Positions 53,076 through 64,000 of a stretch of 64,000 nucleotides of DNA are shown here, one piece after another. Under the pieces are notes generated by a model that worked only from the letters and a program-made list of their open reading frames with translations, searched no databases and was not told where the DNA came from. How positions within the stretch are numbered: the first letter of the stretch is position 1; every line of letters begins with the position of its first letter. This DNA comes from Coenobita brevimanus (lineage: Eukaryota; Arthropoda; Malacostraca; Decapoda; Coenobitidae), in assembly GCA_032717465.1 (NCBI GenBank), contig CM064681.1, positions 18,410,065 through 18,474,064 of the forward strand, in the 5' to 3' direction. A program made the translations under genes and the position numbers.

Positions 53076-53497
53076 AATAAAATGTCTTTGAACTGATAAA
53101 TCTTTGTTTTTAGCCAATCCAACTCACAAATTTTTTGAGATTTCGCCACCAGAGGGCCGGACATAAACAAAGCATTGCTGTGTGCAGCTCATATTCCTGG
53201 TTTTTCCGCTGGTCCTTGCCTTCCAACACTCTTCTGTAGTTGCAGGGAGCAACATAAAGGTCTAGTGCTTACTTCGTCGTTGGTTGTGTTTTTCTGGTGT
53301 TTGGACTTAGCATGTAGTTTGGGGGGGAAATTCATTATGGCAGACGGGGCCCCCCTGGTCGGGTTCTCTCGTTTCTGTGCATGCGCAGTACGACCTGTGT
53401 GATGTCATGGACGAGACACTTTATTTCCCCTGTTACCATTGGTCTGTTCTGTCGTACTGGTGAAGCTGACGTCCCGCTCACCCTGCTAACTGCCTAG

Positions 53498-54760
53498 GTG
53501 TGCAACATGGAGTACTCGGGACCTGCCACCCTCGAGGAGCTTGAAGCTGACCTGGCGCTGAGTGACGAGGATGAAATGACTCAGAGTGACTGGCCACAGC
53601 TACCACCAAGTAGTAGCAATGTCTCGCTAGCTGGGGAAGAAGCTATGAAACCAGCATTATCTGTACCTGTCGCACCCCACCTTGTCGGCCAGGCATATTC
53701 CTCTGCCAAGCACCCCGTGCATAACACCTCAGACAGCAGCAGGGAGCTTTCATCCCCTGCTACCAAATCCTCCAAGCGTCTTTGCAGAGGGCAACCGCCC
53801 TTAGATCCAACACTCCTCGCCACCCACAGCTTGTTCAATCCCACGAAGTTTCATCATTGCTTCCTTCATCTACGCCTCCAGTATTCATGCCCAGGGTTGA
53901 CTACATCAAACTTTTATTCAAAGACAACCCAACTGTGGACATGAAACTTCGATGGTTATCTGAAGTCAACCGTGCTTTTCATCTTGACTGCACCCAGGCA
54001 AAGGTCAAGATATCTGCAGTCACTTCCCATTTTGTCAACGTCTCCAGACGTTGCAGAGACATTGTACTGTAGATATTGTAACTAAATGAGAGTTTCTATC
54101 CCTTTCTTTGGAAATTCAAGACTCACCTGAGAGGCCCCGCAAGGTTCCTACTTACCTCCTTACATGTTATCCTGTCTGCATTAATCCCGATTTGGCCAAA
54201 GAGCTGCCAGGTATCTACTCAGCCCGACGTTTCCACCAGAATGGCACTCCTATCAACCGGCTAGTAGTCACTTGAAGCCTTCCTCACCCGCCACCACCAA
54301 TTGTCACCTTCAGCTTCCTTCCCTGCCTCCCATCTTGTGAGTTTCGCAAGATGAAGGACGAGCATCCGTGGTGCTTTTGATGCTGGGGGATTGGTCACAT
54401 CTGGTATTGCTCTGCACCAGAACGGTGTGCATGGTGCTCTGGCCAACACGACTTTCAGACGTGTCCTTACCGACCCCCTCCACCTGCTTCTGATACAGCC
54501 TCGATGCAACTGGAAGTGTCCCCAATGTCATCAAGAAGGGGTTAACATTTGGCATGGCTGCACTAGACGCCGGGCTAACCCTGCCCCCCTTGCTAAGGTT
54601 GGGGTTCTACTAGCGTCACCATCACCACTACTCCACACTGCCGCTCCCCCTCCCTCCACTGTTGATTTGGACTCAACTGCAGTCACTGAACTTCACGATC
54701 CTGTTGCCACTCTCAGGACTCGGATTAGCTCATGGCACGTTTCGATGCAATAGAAGTCCG
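53498..54760 (+). pseudogene. I-like LINE ORF1 (nucleic-acid-binding, CCHC zinc knuckles)
   Basis: Starts MEYSGPATLEELEADLALSD, an acidic N-terminus followed by a Ser/Pro-rich region. Frameshifts occur near 53830 and later. The middle part includes FMPRVDYIKLLFKDNPTVDM, and a frame near 54340-54520 carries zinc knuckles: WCF-stop-CWGIGHIWYC (CX2CX4HX4C with a TGA in the spacer), CAWCSGQHDFQTC (CX2CX3HX4C), and in another frame CPQCHQEGVNIWHGC. Such ORF1 proteins bind the element RNA in the particle. At least one nonsense codon and three frame changes are visible. Confidence 0.8.
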
Positions 54761-54990
54761 CATTAATGACTTGGTTAGCAAGCAAGCCACACTTGAGACA
54801 ACATTAAAATCATTGGTTCAGTCACAACTAGTCATCATTACGACTGTCACCACCCTTATGGAGAAGCTGGACTCCATTGTCACTCCCATTTGACAACTGA
54901 ATGCTCCTTCCAGGGAGTCTTCGCCTCTTGGCACGCCACATAGCACTTCTCATGCCACCACCACTTCCTCATCTGGCCCTCGCAAACGTC

Positions 54991-57900
54991 ATGGCAGAGT
55001 TCGGTAACATGGCACAACTGCATGTCATCTCTTGGAATGCCTGTGGTGTTACTAACCAGTCTAAACTTACTGCACTCAAAGGATATGTTTACAGTTGCCA
55101 CCCGGATATCATTTTCATTCAGGAATCCTTTGTTGGTCACGTGCTACTTGGGGTAGAGGCACCCACTCTCAGTGGTTATGTTTCTTACATCCCTCGAATT
55201 AGGAATGGACTTGTCACGTATGTCCACTCCTCCATCCAGCATCGTTTCCTCCAGAGCTCTATAGACGACGAGACAACCTTCCAGCGTCCTTGAGGTCACC
55301 ATTGGAAGCGGCACAATTCGGTTGTGCAACGTGTACTCTGCGCCAGGCAAGTTGAATACAACTGCTCTCCCAGCTCGCACCATCCGTGGTGTGATATAAA
55401 TGGGTATAATGCCCAAGACCCTGCTTTTGGGGACCTTTCTGCCACCATTAACCGTAATGGGACTAAACTTCTTGAGTACATTCGTCGTAATCAGCTCATC
55501 CACTGGGACACCAGTGGGGCCACACACTCTCGAGGAGGCACACTAGATCATGTCATTATATCCGGCCTTGTGGAGTCCCAAGTCAGGTTTTCATATATCT
55601 CTGCGCTCTTCTCTGATCACTTTGCTCTCAGCCTTCATTATTTCCCTCCCTGCTACACCTTCTCCTGTACACAGACACACTCGCATTGCAATCCCACCCA
55701 AGCACTGCCCTACATGCATCTATATGACCAACCTTCTTCCCACATTCGACCTTCATTGTTCCGAAAAGATGTATTCATCACTTGTCAGCTCCACACATGA
55801 CTTCTACACCCATTATGTCAGCAGGCCACACATTCCGCACCATCATGATGACCACACCTGGACACTGGATAATCGTATTGCTCAGGCAGAGAGGAAGGCG
55901 GTGGAAGACTTTTGCCTTTCATAGATGACCTTCTCCCGAGAGTCTCCATCAATATTGATTGTCGAAAGATGATCTAGTTGCTCTCCAACACTGTGTTTAT
56001 ACCGATTCCTGGCATAAACTTACTGATAGCATCAGCCATCAAACGACCGTTGGTTCCATGTGGCACCTTATCAACAAGGTTGTCAAGAAGTCCCCTAGTG
56101 TCCTCCACCACAGTCCAACACAATACGCACAGAATCTTGTAGATGCCTGGTCTGCACACTCACGGGCTTGCGCCCTTCCTGCACACATACAGGACGTGCG
56201 TCCACCCAGACAACCTTTCATGTACTCCGTCTCACCGCCGCTTTACTAAGGACAGAGAATGAGGCTGGTGTGGCTATTACTGACGATGAATTGCGACGGG
56301 CCCTCACCAGGGGTAGGGTAACGGCTTCAGGTGATGATGGCATCACTTTTTCTGTCCTCTGTGTCCTCCTGAAAGTTCCTGGTAATTCCTTTCTCCAGCT
56401 GTTCAACCTTTACATCCATCTGGGATACATGCCACAAGCTTGGACCCGCAGTACAATTGTGCCTATTCCTAAACCTGGCACTGATAAATTCTGACCTGCT
56501 TCCCTCACCTCCTGCGTAAGTAAAGTATTGGAATGCATCCTCATTACAAGACTATAGTTTAGGCTGCAGGACAAGCTCTCGTCCCGACTGTACGGCTTTT
56601 TACCACAGCAAGGAACACATCACTGCCTCATGGAGCTATACACCCTCCTATCCCCAACCAGTGTGGTGGCCTTCATTGATTTGAAGAGAGCAATTGATGT
56701 CGCAAACAGAGACATCATCCTCGACCAGCTAGTGGATTTTGGAGTAAAGGGAAACCTGCTGCGATGGATACGTGGTTACCTGTCTTATAGGTCCTCTCGT
56801 GTTCTTTTTAAGGGCGCATACAGCACTGCTAAGGATTTCGAGCTTGCTATTCCACAAGGTGGTGTACTTAGTCCTTTTTTGTTTAATATCCTCATACATC
56901 GTCTACTCACCCTCCTTCCTGACATCCCTGGAACCACAATTACCTGCTACGCTGATGACATCTGCATTCATTCAAATACCCCAGCAGATCTGCAGTTTCC
57001 TTCACTTGTTTCACGAATCGGCTTCCAAATGTGGACTCATTATCTCTCCAGAAAAAGAGTAGAATCTTCACTTCCCGTCCAGCAAGAACACTGCCTATAT
57101 TCTCTGTTGGAGATTGTGTTATCCTTCTGTCTACACAGTACCTTTATCTGGGGGCGCCTGTACAGATTTCTCCCTCCATTCCTGCAAGACAACGCGTGCA
57201 TCTGATTGTTCAAGATCTGCTGACCCAGCTACAGCGGCGCCTAAAACCTTTCAAGTGGCTCATTAATAATGCTGCCGGGGTGTCTAATCCTGTAGCACGA
57301 ACCATATACATAGCGTTCATTCAATCAGTTGTTGACTATCTCTCCCCTGCTCTTTGTCAGCTTTCCAGAACAGCCTTACAACCTCTTGAGAAGTTCCAAA
57401 ACGCAGTAATGAGACTCATCCTGGGCTGCCCTGGTTCAACCAGAATTGTTAACATGCAACTTGAACTCAACCTTCCACCACTTGTTGAGAGAATATACTC
57501 CGTGGTTACATACTTCAGCATTAAGTGCCGGCATTATCCTCACCTATCTCCTCACTACTCTCACATCATTTGGACTTTACTTGATCCCACTGCACCAAGG
57601 CCTCTGCTTCGCAGTGGTGGCCGCACATTAGTTAATACTGTTTGTTCAAACATCCAACAGCTAAACATCAGCGTACTGGTGCTTGCTGAGGAGGTGGACT
57701 ATGGCATTCCACCTTGGCAGATCCCTGTGCCTGCTATCTCATAGACTCTGGCCTCCAAGACTGACCTGCATCAGCTTCAGAAACAGCTAGCTTTGGAGAT
57801 CATCGCCAGGCTGTCATCTTCCCTCCCTTCAGCCCATCATAACTACACTGATAGCTCCCTGCAGGAGGATGGCAGTGCTGGCTGTGCTGTTTTTTCCCCA

Positions 57901-58685
57901 AGTCTGGACCCACCTCAAGGGGGCTGGTTGGGGCATTGACTCCCAACCTCATCAAGCTCTACGTATTGTGAAATACACAGACTCCTGGATGCAGTTACTT
58001 TATTAATACGGACAAACAACAGCGGCTTGATCATCTGTGACTCACAGCTGGTCCTCCATGCCCTCTCCTCTCCCAGGCCTGCATATCAACACCTCGTTAC
58101 ACAGATACTCCATCAGTTGGCCACTGCCCGCGATCGTTCACTGGTGGTGCACTTGCTTTGGATTCCGTCTCATATTGGTCTCACAGCCAACAACACCACT
58201 GACCTCCTTGCAAGTACTGCCTGTCGACTGGATCTGCCTGCTGTGGATGCTACTAATGCCTCCCCCATTTGCTACAAGCAGATAATGTATGGAGCAGCCT
58301 GCTCCCCTATTTTCCACCATAGAAATGCTAAGATGGCTCACAGTGCATCCATCCAACATTATGACCACTTTCTCTCTTGTCCCCATAGATATCGTCAGAG
58401 TGGTCTCATGGTTCGTCGTCATAACGTGGTGTGTGCCCACCTCAGACTAGGCTACCGACCTGTGTGGCAGGTGGCTGGGGCAAGCAACACACCTCATTTC
58501 TCCTTTTGTAAGCTGTGTGATGCACCCATTGCCAACACCCTTGACCATTATTGCCTGCAATGTCCACTTGTCTCTGATTTAATACTACACGGACTCACAT
58601 TAGTGGACACTTGTCAACATTTGTTGGAAGATGATAACATAAGCTCATGCATCATCTACACTTTGGTAGGCGTTAATTTGTTATA
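54991..58685 (+). pseudogene. I-like LINE ORF2: endonuclease, RT, RNase H, C-terminal CCHC
   Basis: Endonuclease from 54991: LHVISWNACGVTNQSK, HPDIIFIQESF (Glu), DINGYNAQDPAFG (GDxN position reads CDIN), LDHVIIS and SDHFALSL (Asp-His). A stop at 55291 and frame changes follow. RT at about 56240-57060: ASGDDGITFSVL, IPIPKPG, VAFIDLKRAIDVANR (motif A), IPQGGVLSPFLFN (motif B) and CYADDICIHS (YADD). A thumb-like region runs to about 57740. RNase H: NYTDSSLQEDGSAG near 57842, CEIHRLLDA (Glu) near 57970, ICDSQLVLHAL (58031) and WIPSHIGLTANNTTDLL, giving D-E-D-H-D. The end has FCKLCDAPIANTLDHYCLQC, a CCHC-type motif, and a stop at 58686. At least eight frame breaks. Confidence 0.87.
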
Positions 58686-58798
58686 GCTGGACAGCGTGTC
58701 CTGCGTGGCACGAGTTCCCCTGTACTCACCTCACATATGGCCGCATGGTACTGAACTAGGTTTGTCGCCTTCGGGCATAACAAATTAATCAAATCAAA

Positions 58799-59231
58799 TC
58801 AAAGCAATGACATAAATTTAAGAATGTGCTAAGTAATACATGTGGCCGAACCATCCTACCCTTCAGTCCAAACCATCATGACTGGTAGGGATGGTTCGGA
58901 CGATTTAGACACTTGTGTTTCGTTAACTATAGCTCAAAACTGAAAAGAGCGAAGGGTTTGATATTATCAGGCTGAAGAGCCAAATGATGAAGGAACATAT
59001 TAACCTAAAACGAATACTCTACTGCTTAAACCTGAATTATTTGAAATATTAAAAAAAGTTTTTGAACCATCACTGTCCTCCCCTATCGGCTCATGGCTGG
59101 GAGGGCCTCTAGTTTCACTTTTTGTCATACAGGAAAGTCTCCGTTAGGTCAGGTTTGTTTTCTTAGTGTTAGGTTATGTTAGCTGATTTGTCAGTTTGGT
59201 TATTATGTTAGGTTAAGGTAATTTTGGTCAC

Positions 59232-59236
<5 letters not shown>
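58799..59236. other. No gene; small hairpin and TTAGG-like words
   Basis: CCGAACCATCCTACC (58846-58860) pairs with GGTAGGGATGGTTCGG (58883-58898) with one bulge and a ~22-bp loop. GTTAGGTTATGTTAG-type words at about 59150-59220 resemble arthropod TTAGG repeats in short form. Confidence 0.55.

Positions 59237-59309
<73 letters not shown>
59237..59309. repeat. (GA)n-(GACA)n microsatellite
   Basis: About 48 bp of GA and 25 bp of GACA units. Confidence 0.96.
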
Positions 59310-59310
<1 letters not shown>

Positions 59311-59799
59311 TGTTCATCGTGGGAAAATCAAACTCAGCTCGTAGTGATGGAAGAGTATACAGAGCAGAGATCTGCGTCCTGGTCCCATACACGCCTTGTG
59401 AACCAATAGACCTTTTCCAGTGACGTCACAGAAATCACGTGGTTTTGTTTACAACTCCATATTGCACGGTAAACTCCTCGCAGTAAGGCTGTCCAGAAAG
59501 GGCTGTCAGAGATTGAACTGTCTGACAGAAGCAGAAATCTGGATCAACTCCACCAAGATCTGTACAGGAACAAGATTTTTGGGGCTGGACGCATACACCA
59601 TGTCTGCGGAGAAATTCACCAGTTTCAAGTACTAGGGACCGAAACCAGATCTCAGATATGGCGATCTCTATCAATATTTGGTGAACACCCCGTCAAAGTT
59701 CACTAGGCCATCCCTCAAGGTAAATATGTGTAATATTTCTTGCTGGAGCTGACATACAGGATATGTAAGTCATCCTGTTAATCAGTAAATTATTGACAT

Positions 59800-60175
59800 G
59801 GGGCCAAGGGAGGAGGGACTGTATACACTGACTGGGAATCGAGTAGATGATGAATGGAATAGGTTACCTAGTGATGCAGTTGCTGTCCCTTCTTTAGAAA
59901 GTTTCAGGCATAGGCTAGATAAGCATATGACAGGTATAGGTTGCATATAAAATTTGTCATTCTTGTAGTCACACTTTTGTAAGAGCTGCCTAGCATGGGC
60001 CTGCATGGGCTACTGTAGGCAGGGTAGAGTAGTCACACTCTTGTGGGAGCTGCCTAACATGGACCTGCATGGGCTATTTTAGGCAGGGTAGATTAGTCAC
60101 ACTCCTGTAGGAGCAATCTAGCATGGACCTATTGGCGTATTGCAGTTACCTTCTCTTCTTAATCTTCAAGTTAGG
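59800..60175 (+). pseudogene. CR1/L2-like LINE C-terminus with tandem repeats in its 3' region
   Basis: A plus-strand piece reading YTLTGNRVDDEWNRLPSDAV then PSLESFRHRLDKHMTGIGCI and a stop at about 59948-59950. NRVxxEWNxLPxxVxxAxSxxxFKxRLD is the usual ending of many CR1/L2-type RT proteins in animals. Downstream, a ~65-bp unit repeats about 2.7 times (GTCACACT..TGT..GAGCTGCCTA.CATGG at about 59967, 60033 and 60096), forming the 3' untranslated part. The element is a 5'-truncated tail without RT motifs; clade by motif only. Confidence 0.78.
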
Positions 60176-61400
60176 TCCTAGGTTAGGTTAGGTTGGTTGG
60201 GTTAGCTTGGTTTGCCATAAAAAAAGTAATGTCCGACAGGAATTATTATAAGACTGATATTAATCACAGTAAATATTGAAAAATGAATATTTTAAGGTTC
60301 AGTGTGAGTTAGGTGTAATTCTGGAAATTTATCAAGAAAATTACTTATCTTGGAAATTTCGGTAATTATAGGCCTATATACATACACACAGCCTACATAT
60401 GTTTAAAATAGGTTACATATGATGCAAAATTGACAGTATATGCCAAAACTGTCAGTGTTACTGCTGAAGTTAACTTTTACATTACAAATGAAACAAAACA
60501 TTGGGACAATTTTAAATTAAGGTCATTTATTTCATGCTGATGAATACCACAACATAAAACGTAAAGACTTCAACAGAATAGCTTTGATGATTTTACATTT
60601 TACATTAAAAAAAAAACCTTAGTACATATCTGGTAAAAGATAATATAAAGGGCTGCTGAAAGGAGTACAGTATTTTATCCTCTCATTTGTAATTAAAGTA
60701 TTTTTGTATTCAGTGAAAAAATGTATATTTAACTGGAGCATGTATTGGCAGCTAGGCTTTCAGTGGAGCAACATTCATTCTAAATAAAATTGGACATTAT
60801 ACATAGTTGTACTAGTACTTATGCTTCAACTGTAATTGAAACATGGGTTAGCACACAGACTGACAGAGGTATATAACAGTTTTATACTGAAGTGTTGAAT
60901 AGTGTTCTGTACTGCACTACTATTAAAATGATCCATCACAGCACAGATCTCAGTTTCAGTTGAATAACTGAAAAACATTGAAAAAATAAAAAAATAAGAT
61001 TTAATCTAATCTTACCTCGCCTAACCTAACCTTAACTATGATCTAACCTGTAATCTAATCAGTTTTACTAATGCATCTAACATTCTTAATCATCACTGCC
61101 ATGGAAAATGTAGTTTATGTTTGATTTCGTTTGGGTGAATTATGGAATAATACCAAAACAAGGCCTGTCACGTAGATCGTCCTCCTCTTTTCCCACGCAC
61201 ACACATGGCCATGTGGGTCTTGTACTTTGTGACATTAACACAAATTGGATATCCCGTGACATCTGCAACTGCTAAGAATGATAAATATGCCCGTATCTAA
61301 TCACAAATCATCGGCTCACCTGCTACAGAGCCAGGTGTAGGCAGTCGGTAGCCAATTCTCCCTCTTCCCGGCAGCTATCCACTTTTGTTGCCTTTCCTTG
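60176..61400. other. No gene seen inside the TIR element
   Basis: A/T-rich interior of the TIR element. TTAGG-like words occur at 60176-60210 and their complement (CCTAACCTAACC) at about 61018-61050. No protein motif recognised. Confidence 0.5.
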
Positions 61401-61581
61401 CTGACTAGAAACCTGTAGAGGTTTACCCCACTTCCACTTTTCTGTCTTGGCTTACAGCTGGAGACACAACAGTGGAATAACATTGTGGAATCTACAGTTC
61501 TCTCTGTCTAGACGTCCGACAATTTGCCGTCGTTATTAACAAAAGTCACATGTCTCATGACGTCACACGGAAAAGATCTAT

Positions 61582-62940
61582 AGAAGACTAGATAATAGAA
61601 GGAGATATATGAATTTATGGTCATTATCAAAGGACATTAGTGTCATTTCTGCTACTAACCCTGTTTGTTAACCTAACCAACTCATTTCGGATGGCAGTAC
61701 AATACAAAATTTTGTTAAGCATTACCATTATTATTACATCATAATGAAGGAGTAGGCCTTTAACCTCTTCAATCACATAACGTATTCTTTACTTAATATT
61801 TGCTACCTCCAGTCGACTTATTTGATTTTTAGTAGAGTTTTCCACATAGGGCGTTAGATATTGATGCCACTGACCTACATACAAAAAGCCTCCGCTGAGG
61901 TTAATGAAATTGTCTAACAAAAATTAACCATTCAGGGAGTTCATGCAGTATAAGACAAAAGGATACTAAACTCTGATGCAGTTAAACTGAATTTCGATTT
62001 AAGATATATATTATAGTATAAAGAATAACAGGGTTAAATATGGCTCTGTCCTGAAAGTTCATGACATAATCATTATCTGCCTCATCAAACCATGGCATGA
62101 AATATTCCCCATACATCAACAGTACTTATGAAAAGACGTGGAAACAAGACGATAACAACCTTTTCATTACAAAATTATTCACAAATATTTTAATAACCTA
62201 TTTACTGAATATGGCACCATCGTCGGTCGTTAGAAATTAATACATTATATAAAAACATAAGTCCACCTGTACTTAACCGTTTATGTCCCTGGTAATTCTG
62301 GACATTTACTGACTTCAGCTAGTGTAGGGTGACATAAAAATACAGCACATTATTAGTTTTTTCTACTATGTATTACACACAAGAAAAATGGAATCCAGAC
62401 AAACAAAAATAATCTGGGTGGGAATAGATCAGTCCGTATATTGTTAAGAAACAGGATTTTCTAGGTAGGTAGTCTAGAAGTTTCTCGATGTTCCTGGTAT
62501 TTTACCATTGCGTGTCAGAGTTGCCAGTTAGCCTGCTGTTTATGAGTGTAGTTATTTTTTAAGCTTTACATTAATTTTTGTGCCCTTTTTCTCTGTAATG
62601 TTCCATTTACATGCTTGTTTGTTAAATTATGTAATATAATTTAAGTTTCTATGCTAAATAATTTAGTGTTATGCAGTATAGGTAAACTCTGGATGTCCCC
62701 TAGTTGGTAACTGTTTTTAACTGTTGCCCCATCGAGTGTGTGGTAGAAGTTTCTAGAGTAATGTAAGGCTATATAAGTGTAGGTCTAGTTATTTGTCTCT
62801 TAGGATTTAATATAAGTTAGCGATTTGTCTGTTAGGTGATTAGTTTTAGGGTCTTTAGAGTAGGTATTTTTGTTTATAAGTAGTATAAGATTAAAAATAA
62901 AATAAAAAATAAAAATACAACAAAATAATAAAATGAAAAT
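61582..62940. other. No gene seen
   Basis: About 1.36 kb of A/T-rich sequence without recognised coding or structured repeats. Confidence 0.55.
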
Positions 62941-62942
<2 letters not shown>

Positions 62943-62998
<56 letters not shown>

Positions 62999-63051
62999 GT
63001 GTGCATGAAAGTGTGTATGTTCAAATGCATGGATGTGTGTATGTATGTATG

Positions 63052-63095
<44 letters not shown>

Positions 63096-63135
63096 CGTAT
63101 ATATATGTATATGTCAATGTATATACATATATATA
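62943..63135. repeat. TA / GTAT compound microsatellite
   Basis: TA units at 62943-62995, GTAT units at about 63037-63060, TA units at 63058-63092, then TATATG words. Confidence 0.93.
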
Positions 63136-63364
63136 TTTTTGCCTTAATGACCAGGGGCTCCGGCTCCAATGGTCGACAGGCAAAAAAAAAAAAAAAAAAA
63201 AAATAGTGTCAGTGTCAGTCGGTTTTCAGTTCAGTTTGAGTATAGTGCAGTGTCAGTGTAGTTTGTATATTTTCGGCACTTGTGAAAACAGTGTAGTGTT
63301 GTTGGCAAACAGTGAAACGTTATTGAAGTTTGTACAGTATATCATATGAAAATAGTGAAGTGTT

Positions 63365-63698
63365 GTCGGTGGCTCAATTGGTAGAGAGGGGTCTGCGGTC
63401 CTACTGGACCCAGGTTCAAACCCCCGCTGGGACAGGGAACAGTTTAAGGATTTAAATTTCATAAAAGCAGACTTTACTGATCTACCAGAAGACCCGCCGA
63501 CATGTCGTAAAAATACCCCCGCTAATACCTGTACACCAGTCCTGCATGAGACAGCCCTAGCATGTATTCAGTATGGACGGTGGGTGTTAGCGCCAAAGTG
63601 GTGACCTGCAGAGAGGTGTATGGTATGTAGGAGGACTACTTGGCCTTGAGAGCAGGCTGTGAAGCCTATGCCCAGAGTCGGACACATAAAAAAAAAAA
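63365..63698 (+). mobile_element. Full-length tRNA-derived SINE
   Basis: Plus strand. Head with A box TGGCTCAATTGG (63370-63381) and B box GGTTCAAACCC (63414-63424), a ~230-bp body, 3' end CCCAGAGTCGGACACAT and an A10-11 tail ending at 63698. A possible short duplication AAGTGT lies on both sides (about 63356-63361 and 63701-63706). The internal promoter boxes suggest RNA polymerase III transcription. Confidence 0.92.
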
Positions 63699-64000
63699 CT
63701 AAGTGTAATTGCAGTTAGCAAAGTTTGTATAGCTCCAGTGCTTGTGGAAATAGTGAAGTTGGAAGACATTAAGTGTGAATAATTGGAAAATAAAGACAGT
63801 GAACTCAAGAAGTCAGTGTTTATTGACGATGCCTGAGCTGATCCTGCGTGCTGTACACTGGGAGGCTGCCTCTAGGAAGAACAACTCACTGGCCAACGTC
63901 CTTCCTATACTGTGCTACTGTTGTTGGAGCCTGTGGCAGTGTGGGGTAGGGACATAATATGAGTGTCAGGAGTGTGGATTTTTAGCAAGTGTTGCAGTGA
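63699..64000. other. No gene assigned at window end
   Basis: The sequence on both sides of the SINE shares GTGAAGT and AAAATAGTGAAG words, so the SINE may have landed in a repeated leader-like sequence. An open stretch from 63829 (MPELILRAVHWEAA) runs to 63957; not recognised. Confidence 0.4.

Larger units (their letters stand above)
53150..58798 (+). mobile_element. I-like LINE with RNase H, near full length, broken
   Basis: About 5.6 kb: a 5' leader (about 53150-53497), ORF1 with zinc knuckles, ORF2 with endonuclease, RT, RNase H and a C-terminal CCHC, a short trailer and a tail of TCAAA units (58780-58798). Two ORFs plus an RNase H domain after RT is the layout of the I superfamily. Multiple stops and frameshifts make it inactive. 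Confidence 0.87.
59406..61581. mobile_element. Unclassified TIR-bounded element, about 2.2 kb
   Basis: Left end ATAGACCTTTTCCAGTGACG; reverse complement of the right end ATAGATCTTTTCCGTGTGAC. The two align with a small shift (GTGACGTCA in both) and continue loosely (CACGTGGTTTTGTT versus ACATGTGACTTTTGTT). A 71-codon frame at 59420-59635 (RKGCQRLNCLTEAEIWIN) is not recognised. A LINE 3' end lies within (59800-60175). No target duplication is clear. Confidence 0.6.

Noticed and set aside
60176..60215. Telomeric TTAGG repeat
   Set aside because: Only two or three imperfect units mixed with GGTTGG; too short for a telomeric or interstitial array.

Overview
The window looks like intergenic, transposon-dense DNA from an arthropod, most probably a decapod crustacean. 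The reasons are very long (TA)n, (CA)n, (GA)n and (GATA)n microsatellites, scattered TTAGG-type words, and a mix of mariner, piggyBac, PIF/Harbinger, RTE-like, Jockey/CR1-like and I-like elements with tRNA-derived SINEs. The species assignment is inference. I found no convincing host protein-coding gene, rRNA or functional tRNA gene; almost every coding signal belongs to a mobile element.

Layout. 0-10.5 kb: a dead mariner sitting in a TA tract, a near full-length RTE-like LINE (minus), a 5'-truncated copy of the same family (plus) arranged head to head with it across a GATA/TA tract, an old degenerate LINE, and the start of a Jockey/CR1-like LINE cut by a piggyBac element. 10.5-13.4 kb: piggyBac A, broken. 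13.4-29.8 kb: the centrepiece, two Ty3/Gypsy retrotransposons in direct tandem that share one central LTR (LTR-internal-LTR-internal-LTR). In both copies the integrase lies upstream of the reverse transcriptase (gag-protease-integrase-RT-RNase H). This is the order known from the Gmr1-like group, and the Gag resembles the capsid type from which vertebrate SCAN domains are thought to derive. The second copy carries two clean nested insertions: an RTE-like LINE with an inverted 5' end (11-bp target duplication) and a complete piggyBac (TTAA duplication) with an uninterrupted 781-aa transposase.

29.8-40 kb: more LINE pieces (a degenerate LINE, a Jockey/CR1-like 3' end, a third RTE-like copy with an 8-bp target duplication, a relic), an old SINE in which a minisatellite has expanded, and a C/T-biased CCTG-rich tract. 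40-47 kb: a PIF/Harbinger deletion derivative, a TA-flanked MITE and a tRNA SINE in otherwise featureless DNA. 47.1-51.2 kb: piggyBac C (minus), whose catalytic core is separated from its cysteine-rich tail by a SINE fragment and which appears to contain a ~163-bp tandem array. 51.6-53.1 kb: tandem repeats. 53.15-58.8 kb: an I-like LINE with zinc-knuckle ORF1, endonuclease, RT and RNase H, all broken. 59.4-61.6 kb: an unclassified TIR-bounded element containing a LINE 3' end. 63.4-63.7 kb: a full-length SINE.

The elements do not form a cellular pathway. Their relation is stratigraphic: nesting and target duplications order the insertions in time. The best candidate for an active gene is the transposase at 22578-24923.
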